Source: Rhizopus sp. PT2906
Lineage: Eukaryota > Mucoromycota > Mucoromycetes > Mucorales > Rhizopodaceae
Direction of reading: 5' to 3'
DNA length: 16,804 nucleotides
Assembly (NCBI GenBank): GCA_025529335.1
Contig: JAMYHX010000695.1
Location: forward strand, 1 to 16,804
Both the position numbers and the translations under genes were made by a program. Of the stretch, positions 9,541 through 16,804 are shown piece after piece (the first letter of the stretch is position 1; each line of letters opens with the position of its first letter). Below the pieces are notes generated by a model, which was given only the letters and a program-made list of their open reading frames with translations, did no database searches and had not been told where the DNA came from.

Positions 9541-9785
9541 ATGGATACTAATATCAAAGACCTTTCTGCAGCTTATGTTAATGGTGCGCTATTAGATAAA
9601 TTAAACTTGTGATTACTTACGTTATTATAGATGCAGTTTCCGAAGTGGTCGCTAATCCAATTATTTTCCTAGTATATGACCAAGGAAGCCAACTGTTCAT
9701 TATTCAGTAGTTTGCTGTTGCCTTTTATAAGGCTATCAATGGAAGTTCTATATCTAAAAGAGTAAAGCGACGGTTGGTTTGCTGA
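9541..9785 (+). pseudogene. Unidentified spliced coding remnant
   Basis: An ATG at 9541 opens MDTNIKDLSAAYVN. A GT-AG intron (9584-9630, 47 nt, ending TTATAG) joins it in phase to DAVSEVVANPIIFLVYDQG. The frame meets TAG at 9708-9710 and then stays open to TGA 9783-9785, ending SSISKRVKRRLVC. I do not recognise the protein. It may be the rest of an element whose transposase is the relic upstream, or a separate decayed gene. Confidence 0.25.
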
Positions 9786-9922
9786 ATAAACGTCTATCTT
9801 ATTGAAAAGTTGAAACAGTCAAATGCGGATGATATATTTCAATATCTCTGTATATGTTTACTTACTGACTGATTAATATATTATAGAGCTCGGTGGTAAC
9901 AAACCTGGTTATGGCGCTGTAG

Positions 9923-10132
9923 CAAGAGAAACTCGTCAAATACCTTGATGTCTGCTATCAGGGTTGCGACTTGTACCCAGAAGGCAGCAAGTATGACATT
10001 AGTTGGCCCAACCTTCGTTGTCAAAAATCACGTTATACAAACCATGGATCTTTTTTTCCCCTTCTTTTTATTTGCATGCTTGGTTCTTATTTAACAAAGT
10101 ATTTATTGAAGACAAGGACTTGTTTATTATAA
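9923..10132 (+). pseudogene. Unidentified Cys-containing open frame without a start codon
   Basis: The frame is open for 69 codons after TAG 9920-9922. It contains KLVKYLDVCYQGCDLYPEG and YDISWPNLRCQKSRY, with ordinary coding-like composition up to about 10040, then becomes Phe/Leu-rich. A possible 37-nt intron (9850-9886) lies upstream. It may be an exon remnant. No family recognised. Confidence 0.2.
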
Positions 10133-10978
10133 TTACAAACAGTGATTCTTAACATCAACACCATTATAAGAGATGACTCTTATCACAAACCACGACGACG
10201 AGTAATATATTCAGCACTACTTCATACCTTCTACGTTATCAACAATCGCCACTCATTTTATCACTATGTCAGTATTTTTGCAAGTGAAAGTGATGTAGAC
10301 ATGTATAATGTAAAGAATATGTACAACGAATAGAGGATACTTAGCACTTGATACTGGCTAATGACAACATTGTGTGCGATGACTATGAATGGCGAGCAAA
10401 AAGGGTAAAACACATGAAAAACAGATATATGACAAAACAGGATGCTTACAACTTTATAGAAACGATAATATAATCCAGTTATGACAATATTGAGGTTGTA
10501 ACGGATAAAGTGCGAACCTTGTGGATGACAATAGGAGCTAGTAGAGGCAATAAATCATGAAGCACATGAAAATAACCTGGGAAATAAAGAAATTGTTATT
10601 GGTATATGAGAAGTGGGTACAGAGCTAGAGTATGTCGACAGAGGCTAACTTATATGGAAAGTGAGTACGATATTGCATTTTTTCAAAGAAGGTCATTTAA
10701 AATGATGGAAGAAGGAATGTCTCGTTGTCTTCAGTATCTGCAGCAGTAATCGACATCAGCAGCCATCATAATACTCAACTGATCAAGCGTCCTGTGGTTT
10801 CCACTCCCCAGTAGCTTGTCCAAGATATCACAACTAATGATTCCCAAACACATGAGTCTATCAGCACTAGAACAACAAGACATCGTTTTACTGAAGAACG
10901 ACAAGCGGATCATATTGGCTTGGAACATAAACGCCAGTGGCTTACAGCAAAAGGCTACGATCAGAATGTTGTATCTTT
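10133..10978. other. Transposon-graveyard spacer, nothing assignable
   Basis: Short open frames occur (for example 10142-10333 on the plus strand), but none has a recognisable motif. The last 60 bases (near 10920-10978) read HKRQWLTAKGYDQNVVSF in another frame and may be the frameshifted N-terminus of the recombinase relic that follows. Confidence 0.4.
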
Positions 10979-11605
10979 TTGAACGCTGAAGCTAGTACGT
11001 CGCAGAAGCAGTACAACAAAATCTAGCGCAAGTTTTTGCCTTGGTGTGAGCTACATCGACATGATCCATTAGCACCTGATCCTGCTATCATCGTAAACCA
11101 CCTCGCATACTATCATCATTACTTGGGTTGGCCCGCTTCGACCTGTCATACATATCTTGCTGCCATCTTAAACTTGTATGAAGAAAAAAAAATCAGTACC
11201 CACGGACGATCTATGTCCCTTCATCGCTCCACGTATGATATCTCTCCTAACCTCACGCGCATTTGGCAATAGGAATCAAATGGCGCTATCTCGGTTCTTC
11301 ATTTGACCAGGAAGGTTCGTTTTCTTTTGGCTATCATTGGTTTTCTCCGCCCTTCGGATATTCGTGTCCTTCGGCAATGTATGGTTTCTGTTGAAAGCGA
11401 GGTTCTGACGCTAGTAGCTCCCTACTGGCCTACTGTCCTTTGGTTCCCTCTTCTCCAGTCGCTTGTAATACAGTCACTTCCGTTTCTGGCTCAAGAGGAG
11501 AATCTCCGCACTGCGTATTCCAATCAAGAATTAACAGCTACTACAGAAGACCTTCTACGCCCTCCACGTCTTGAAGATAATGTCACCAATCGATCTTGTA
11601 AATGA
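10979..11605 (+). pseudogene. Tyrosine recombinase relic A (Crypton-like), C-terminus missing
   Basis: One frame reads from LNAEASTSQKQYNKI through PWCELHRHDPLAPDPAIIVN, LAYYHHYLGW and TCHTYLAAILNLYEE, the look of a core-binding domain, and on to FLLAIIGFLRPSDIRVL, the box with the first catalytic Arg. TAG interrupts it within KI*RKF (probably a Trp codon lost) and again at about 11271. After about 11420 the similarity fades, and I see no second Arg or nucleophile Tyr. Family assignment is from memory of similar Mucorales recombinases carrying LRPSDI. Confidence 0.5.
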
Positions 11606-12119
11606 AGGCAGTCATTTTTTATAGAAAGTAATGTGAATATTATAAGGAATGTTGTAAGAGGAGGATTAAACAGAAACGAAAGGAGGAAAAGCAAGAAGTT
11701 GACTGATTTTTACACTTATATTAATCAAGAGAAAGGTAAATTGAATCGTTGGCTGTCGTGTCTAAATGATTTTATAAAAGACTGTATAATTGGAAGATAA
11801 TGATGATAGTCATAGTGACAGAAAGAGGAGTAAATGAAAGGCTGTTAGTAGTGGGAATGTTAAGATGAGAAGCTTAATGGTAAGATTCAGAAGTGGTGGA
11901 AAGAAGTGTTATGTTGGGTAACGAATCTTGTATCATCATTACATTTAGTTCGAAATCCGCTCTATTGTTCCTTAGATCGATTGATGTTACACATATCAAA
12001 AAAAGGGTTTCTTTACCACAAGAATCTCAATAATAACTTACAAAAACACTAGAAGCTTGAGCCACCTTCTATTTTCGCTTTCACATAAGAAATCATCTTA
12101 TCAAGAGCAAGACATATAA
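11606..12119. other. AT-rich spacer between the two recombinase relics
   Basis: No gene, RNA or repeat is supported. The stretch at about 11620-11920 is purine-rich on the plus strand. Confidence 0.45.
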
Positions 12120-12991
12120 ATGACCAACTTCACGGAAATCCATGTGGCTAACTTTCTTTCTGAAATGTTCGAATCAAGAGGATACCAACACACTACAGTT
12201 TGTCTTTTCCACTCAGCGATTGCACATTTACATCATGATCCTAATAGTATTCAAATGAGTAGATTGGTACATAATCTCTTGGATTTCATCACAGCCAAAG
12301 CTCCCCCAAGCCATTGCACCGCCCAACGATCAACCTACAACTTACTCTTTGGGAAATGCAACAAATCGGATCCAGTGCGCCGTCGACACATTTATCACGC
12401 ATACAACAAAATCTCGCGTTCTTACTAAGTATGGCTGATTTATTACGACCTTCAGACCTCCATCGTATTGATTTCGCCACTGCCAGTATTAGTGAAGAAA
12501 ATAATCAACGCTTTCTTTCGTTCAATGTAGTGACACTCAAAGAAAAACGTGTGAGTCAGCATCTTATCAAACCTTTTCGCGTCTCTAGCCATGCCAGCCC
12601 AAACTTGTGTCCTGTCACTACGTTCATTCACCTACGTACTCGAGTTTCCTAGCTGTCTCCTCCTCCTTCAGTTGCTTCTCTCTTTGCCAACAGTAATGGC
12701 ACAACGCAAATCGTCAAAGTCACTACCATTAGCTTGTGGATATGACGATTTATACAAATGTCGACAAACGAACCTCGAGTAAATCTCCGATCACTTGCTT
12801 CTTCACTAGCCTTCCGTTCTGGTATCCCCGTTGACTATATAATCACTCTCGGCAACTGGCCCTCCTGAGATGTTTTTCACAACCACTATAGATGAGAGCA
12901 CTTATCACCCATCGACTTCACAAACACTGTTTTACAAGATCCAGTCGAAGATCAGGATACATTTTATGATGCCGAGTCGAATTTTGATTAG
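12120..12991 (+). pseudogene. Tyrosine recombinase relic B (Crypton-like), near full catalytic domain
   Basis: The N-terminal part (12120 to about 12310) reads VANFLSEMFESRGY and LFHSAIAHLHHDP, a core-binding domain. A frameshift near 12310 leads to a second frame that runs to TAG 12989-12991. That frame holds LAFLLSMADLLRPSDLHRID (first Arg), TLKEKR (hairpin Lys), RSLASSLAFRSGIP (second Arg), IITLGNW and FHNHY with the candidate nucleophile Tyr at 12887-12889. In-frame stops sit at 12650, 12743, 12866 and 12893, and the tail TFYDAESNFD is still readable. All catalytic positions of a tyrosine recombinase are visible, but the gene is dead. It differs in sequence from relic A, so it is not a simple duplication. 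Confidence 0.6.
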
Positions 12992-13532
12992 ATATATCTC
13001 TGGGGAAGGATAATATCTCCTACCCTTTTTTATTTAGTAATGACATTCGCTATTGATAATCAAAGAACAAATTATTTTAGTTTTCACTCAATAAACCGGC
13101 AAGATGATTAAAGCATATATATTATTCTTCCTTGTGTTTGCCTTCTGGGCCAAATATTAAAAGACCTTCCTTCAAGGAAACATACATTGCTGATGAAAAA
13201 TATGTTGACTCTTTTACAGCCAAGTCTTAAATATTCCTTTAAATCATAACAAAAAAAACATCACCATTTTGTAATTTATTGTCACACAAAGCCAACTGAT
13301 AAACATACTATGAAACGATGGGAGCTGATTTCTGTGTGCTTACTGTTTCTTCTTGGAGATATTTTGGAGTTTCCTTAGCAGCCGTTTGTCGTTATCAACC
13401 ATACACTTTTTTTATGGAGTAGCAGTTAGCAATGACCAGTGTGTTTGCATACGATATCAGATACTACGAGATATGACGAGTGGGGTAAGTTGGTAATTAT
13501 CATTTTAGGCAGGTAAGACAGAGTAAGTTTCC

Positions 13533-13542
<10 letters not shown>
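12992..13542. other. Spacer, no gene seen
   Basis: AT-rich DNA. The only open frame with a shape is a 22-codon hydrophobic peptide at 13310-13378, which I do not consider a gene. Confidence 0.45.

Positions 13543-13568
<26 letters not shown>
13543..13568 (+). repeat. 26-nt poly(A) tract
   Basis: An uninterrupted run of 26 A follows GTAAAAGT. It could be the tail of a retroposed RNA or a simple-sequence tract. I see no target-site duplication or recognisable retroelement on its 5' side. Confidence 0.9.
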
Positions 13569-13821
13569 GACTCGGGCGAGAGGCTGAACTATCTTTAGCC
13601 TTTAATGGAAATCAGAACACATCTTATCTCATGCGGATACCACTTCCTTTTCATAAAGTGAGCAGGTAACACACCTTTACTAAAAAAAGAATTAATTAAA
13701 CATTTTTAACTCTTTTATTCAAAGTTTGCTTGTGTTCCCTTGGTGGATCTTGTCCTCTCTTATTATGTTGTTTATGTCGGTGCGCCTCCGAAAACAATCA
13801 TAGGTGTAACGATTTGCAATT

Positions 13822-13829
13822 TATAAATA
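13822..13829 (+). promoter_or_regulatory. TATA box of the APSES gene
   Basis: TATAAATA lies in an otherwise mixed stretch. A start site about 30 bp downstream would open a G-poor leader of roughly 345 nt whose first ATG is the predicted start codon at 14201. Confidence 0.5.
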
Positions 13830-13922
13830 AGGGCCTTTATCAACCTTTTTTCTCTCATCTTTCCTCATTTTATTCTTTTTTATATACTCTTTTTTATATT
13901 TTGCTTTTAAAGCCTATTTTCA

Positions 13923-13938
13923 CAGTGATTATTATATC
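13923..13938 (+). repeat. 16-bp direct repeat, copy 1, in the APSES leader
   Basis: CAGTGATTATTATATC occurs here and again at 14079-14094, 156 bp apart. The flanks are only loosely alike, so this may be an old partial tandem duplication of the leader or two copies of one regulatory site. Confidence 0.6.
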
Positions 13939-14078
13939 TTTTTATTTACATCTTCTTATTCAATTTTTATATATTCAATCTCAAAGCTTCATTCAACACT
14001 CATCAATAATCTTCGTGATTCATTCAAGCGTATATCTTACAGCATATATACTGCTTTCATTTACCCAATCCATACCTT

Positions 14079-14094
14079 CAGTGATTATTATATC
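14079..14094 (+). repeat. 16-bp direct repeat, copy 2, in the APSES leader
   Basis: An exact second copy of the element at 13923-13938. Confidence 0.6.
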
Positions 14095-14200
14095 CACAAC
14101 AACTCTCTTCCCTCCATTCATATATTTATTTATTTTATTCATTTCATTCAATATAATACGAGATATACCTACAGCCTATCTTCGTCAATATAACCTTATT

Positions 14201-15880
14201 ATGAAAATTCAACAACAAAAGCCAACAGCAAAATATCACCCATACGCTCCTTCAACTCGTCGTTTCCAACTGGTTATCGAGGCTGCCAAGTATGCGACCT
14301 CACAAGATTCCAGAGGTGCCATACCAGGTATATAGAGAGAGTACTCTAGCTCAACTGTAGCTAACATTTGTTTGATTTTTTAATATAGTCTTCCAGTTTA
14401 AACTGAATGGCCACACTATCCTTTGGGATAGCGAAAATGGGTTTGTCCATTTCACTGGAATTTGGAAGGCGTTAGGCAACAGCAAGGCAAGCATCGTGAA
14501 GATCATCGCTGAAAACCCTGACCTTCAGGTGAAGAAGGTTAGAGGCGGCTGTCTCACCATCCAAGGCACTTGGTAGGATCATGGATGAATCATAGCTTTG
14601 ATTTTTGTTAACGCTTCTTTTATTTTATTTTATTTAGGATGCCTTATGAAAGTGCAAGAGCACTTTGTGTGAAGAACGCCTGGGCTCTCAGGTTTGACCT
14701 GGTTTCTGTTTTTGGGAAATCGTTCCCTAATGACTGCTGCCCTCCTGGTCATCCTGACTTTGGAAGCTTGAAGGTAGGCTCTGCTCTTATCTCTGGGGAT
14801 TCTCAGTTTTCTTCTGGCTTGGCCTCTCGTTCTTCTCGTCCTTCTCGAGGTAGAGCTTCTTCTGCCTCTGGCGTAAGTGGCCGCCACACCAAGGCAAGTG
14901 CCTCTTCTTCTGCTACTCCTGCTGCTGCTACTACTACTACTACTACCTCTCCCGCTTCTGCTTCTGCTTCTCCTGGTTTGCGTTCCCACCTTGTTCGCTC
15001 ATGCGTTACAAGAAACGCAAAGGGCTATAGCCCTTATGAAAGGGCCTCTTCTCCTCGTCGTTCAGCACGACAAAAAGAACATTCTTTGTCTTCTCCCTCT
15101 TGTCCTTCCGCTTCTGGTGGGCGTGATCATGTTGTTTCCTCTGCGGATGATGGTGCTGCTTGCCGCACAGCTGGTGGTGTGGTTCGCGTTCGCGCTTCTC
15201 GTGCTTCTCGTGCTTCGTCTGGAAGCCCTTATCCTGCCTCTTCTTCTCGTGCTTCCTCGTCCTCTCCTGCTGCCTCTTCTTCCTCTTGTGCTTCTCCTTC
15301 CGTCCTTTCTCGTCGTCGCCACCACTGCATGTCAATACAAAGTCTGTTGAACGACGACGAGGAGGAAGACTGTTCTTTGGTCGTTCCTTCTGCTCTTTTC
15401 TGGTTGGGTTTGTCTTCTCCAGCGCCAACCACTCTCCCACCAATGGTCATTCCAGGCTTCGAAGGTGAGGAGAGTAGTGCGTTCACCTATGACTCTTCTG
15501 GTTTTTTGACACCCCTTCCAACCGCAAAAATAGTTGGGAGGGGAATGCAGCGCAAGTCTTTCTGTCGTGGTGGTTCTCGCCCATCGCTTCAGGTCATTCC
15601 TGAGACGGTGGACAGCGGCAGCGGTCAACAAGAGACAGCAACTGCTGCCGCTGAAATAGTCCCTCTCTTTGGTCCTTCTCCTTCTGCTCCTCCTCTACCT
15701 GTTCCAGCAAGCTTGACGTCGCAGGAGCAAGACGTAATTGAGAGAGTCGAGGCCGGAATTACTCTACAATGCCTCTCCCAACATGATGGCCGCCGTCCCG
15801 AGGACTTTTTAAAAAACCGGTCCTTGCCAACCAAGGTGAGGGCCGGAAACAAAATCTTCCACGTCCTTTGGGGCAACTAG
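14201..15880 (+). CDS. APSES/KilA-N DNA-binding protein with long Ser/Ala-rich tail, 3 exons
   Basis: Probably a nuclear transcription factor of the fungal APSES family (the fold of Mbp1, Swi4, StuA, Xbp1). Exons 14201-14327, 14389-14572 and 14638-15880 join in phase to 517 residues. Both introns have good sites with GCTAACA or GTTAACG branch points. Residues about 40-145 form the domain: FQFKLNGHTILWDSENGFVH, TGIWKALGNSKASIVKI, RGGCLTIQGTWMPYESAR and ALRFDLVSVFG match the KilA-N pattern, including the GGxxxxQGTW core. The next roughly 200 residues are Ser/Ala/Arg-rich low complexity, followed by acidic LLNDDEEEDCSL, a hydrophobic patch and a Pro-rich stretch. No ankyrin repeats are visible, so it is not a typical Mbp1/Swi4. 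The C-terminal 55 residues (from LTSQEQDVIERVEAG) look folded and are unknown to me. GC content of exon 3 is well above the surroundings. Confidence 0.8.
14905..14972 (+). repeat. Trinucleotide repeat in APSES exon 3
   Basis: Runs of TCT, GCT and ACT triplets (including six ACT in a row or near-row around 14928-14946) encode alternating Ser, Ala and Thr. The tract stays in frame, so length changes would alter only the linker. Confidence 0.75.
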
Positions 15881-15939
15881 GCGGCCCTTGCCTCGACTCT
15901 CTCTTTGTAAATATTTATATATATTTTTGTATATAATTT

Positions 15940-15945
15940 AATAAA
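15940..15945 (+). promoter_or_regulatory. Poly(A) signal of the APSES gene
   Basis: AATAAA 60 nt after the TAG stop, preceded by a TATATTT-rich upstream element. This is a textbook fungal layout. Confidence 0.65.
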
Positions 15946-15950
15946 ACTTC

Positions 15951-16558
15951 ATGTTTGTTCAAAATATTTTCGTGGTTCTGTTTTTTTTCTTCTTTTTGCG
16001 AGTATAGTTTTTTTTTTCTCCTTTCTTTTTTCTTTCTCAGCGTGGGATCCGATGTTTTTATCACATGTAGTTTTCTGTTATATCAGCTCATATCACACTA
16101 AACAAGCTTTGATGTGTTTTTTTGTTGTGAATCATGCGTGATTGTAATGTTTTAAGCCCCGTTAATCCAGAAAAAAAAAACTGGCCCTTTGTTTGTGTAA
16201 TGTTCGGTCAAAGTGAGAAAATGTTAAAGTTGATTTAATGTGTTTCATGCATCAAATAGGAAACGATGACATGCTTAATCCCAAATAAAAATAACCTTTC
16301 TTAATGAACGAATTGCCTTAAATGGGCGAACAAAAATTCACCGGGAGGCCTCGAATTGCATTAAGTGCTTCCGACTTTTACAAGAAAAAAAAAAGGATAT
16401 TTTCATATCTGTCCTTATCTAACATGATCCGTATTTTACGATCCCCGCTTCCCTTTCTTCTTCCTTTTTTTTTGATAGTAAAATGCTTTCCATCCAATCA
16501 TGTTCTTCCTTTTAAATAAATGCTTTTATCGACTAGAGCAAGAGTGATATTTGATTTA
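15951..16558. other. AT-rich 3' intergenic region, no gene seen
   Basis: Contains T-rich runs at about 15980-16035 and several homopolymer tracts. A 65-codon open frame at 16322-16519 has no recognised motif and turns Phe/Leu/Pro-rich. I support no gene here. Confidence 0.45.
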
Positions 16559-16792
16559 ATGACTCATTTTAAAGATTTGCCATTCTTTGTAGATTTACAA
16601 GATACAACATCAAGATACGAGTATGTTTGCATAACTGCGTACTTTGACTATATATTGTGATCACAGTAAGTATACAATGAGATGTTTCTATAGGATGCCC
16701 TCAACATATTGTACTAGATATTGGGATCAGAGCCTCTTTTACTCCCAAATGTGACTTTATGAGAGCTACTATTAAATTGACTTGAATACAAC
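16559..16792 (+). pseudogene. Possible degraded 5' fragment of an actin-fold (Arp10-like) gene
   Basis: An ATG at 16559 opens MTHFKDLPFFVDLQDTTSRY, followed by a candidate donor GTATGT and an acceptor near 16692. Beyond it one frame reads CPQHIVLDIGIRASFTPKC and RATIKLT before a stop. The VLDIG plus FTxKC pattern recalls the first phosphate loop of Arp10-type actin-related proteins. The phases of the two parts do not join cleanly, and the loop itself is damaged, so this may be a relic or chance similarity. Confidence 0.2.
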
Positions 16793-16804
16793 CAATGCTT
16801 AATA

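Noticed and set aside
13310..13378. 22-codon open frame that looks like a signal peptide
   Set aside because: Too short, with no continuation or splice site that extends it; chance hydrophobic run.
13543..13568. Poly(A) tract as proof of a LINE or retroposed gene
   Set aside because: No reverse transcriptase, no gene-like sequence directly upstream and no clear target-site duplication; recorded only as a repeat.
13730..14200. In-frame upstream extension of the APSES gene, open for about 157 codons
   Set aside because: The peptide is Phe/Ile/Leu/Ser-rich from T-rich DNA, begins before the TATA box, and has no ATG downstream of it. The frame is open because the leader is G-poor.
14630..15876. 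Several minus-strand and alternate plus-strand open frames of 80-157 codons
   Set aside because: They mirror the low-complexity Ser/Ala/Arg coding sequence and read as Arg/Ser-, Lys- or Leu-only repeats, with no motif of their own.
1..16804. tRNA, rRNA, CRISPR array or bacterial-type operon signals
   Set aside because: I found no cloverleaf with A/B boxes, no rRNA core, no regularly spaced repeats, and the genes are spliced eukaryotic genes.

Overview
The window looks like nuclear DNA of an early-diverging filamentous fungus, most likely Mucoromycota (Mucorales). The genes carry many short GT-AG introns (39-70 nt), the intergenic DNA is AT-rich, and poly(A) signals are AATAAA. The protein repertoire fits, and the decayed transposon proteins resemble families I associate with Mucorales. 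The taxonomic call is inference; no rRNA or other marker gene is present.

Positions 1-8540 form a compact housekeeping block of five spliced genes, which I rebuilt exon by exon with the reading phase kept across every junction. A 5'-truncated EME1/Mms4-type Holliday-junction endonuclease subunit (+) converges on PEX5, the peroxisomal PTS1 receptor (-). PEX5 is followed in tandem on the minus strand by an HSD17B10-like short-chain dehydrogenase and by IMP4, a U3 snoRNP Brix protein. IMP4 is divergent from NTAQ1, the N-terminal glutamine amidohydrolase of the Arg/N-degron pathway (+). The gaps between genes are only about 110-160 bp. The genes share no single pathway, and I see no operon-like logic.

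Positions 8540-13700 are a graveyard of mobile elements. A DDE/MULE-like transposase relic lies at 8996-9429, unidentified spliced coding remnants at 9541-10132, and two separate relics of Crypton-like tyrosine recombinases at about 10979-11605 and 12120-12991. The second still shows all its catalytic boxes, interrupted by in-frame stops. A 26-nt poly(A) tract lies at 13543-13568.

Positions 13700-15950 hold one intact-looking gene: an APSES/KilA-N DNA-binding protein with a TATA box, a long AUG-free and G-poor leader, three exons and a very long Ser/Ala/Arg-rich tail. Positions 15950-16804 are AT-rich and mostly empty, with a doubtful degraded actin-fold (Arp10-like) fragment at the right edge.

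The most interesting points are a PEX7-binding box plus ten W-motifs in PEX5, a stopless 3n intron right after the catalytic lysine of the dehydrogenase, a start-codon-only first exon in IMP4, an NTAQ1 in a fungus, the paired recombinase relics, and the compositionally extreme APSES gene. I found no wholly undescribed multi-gene system.
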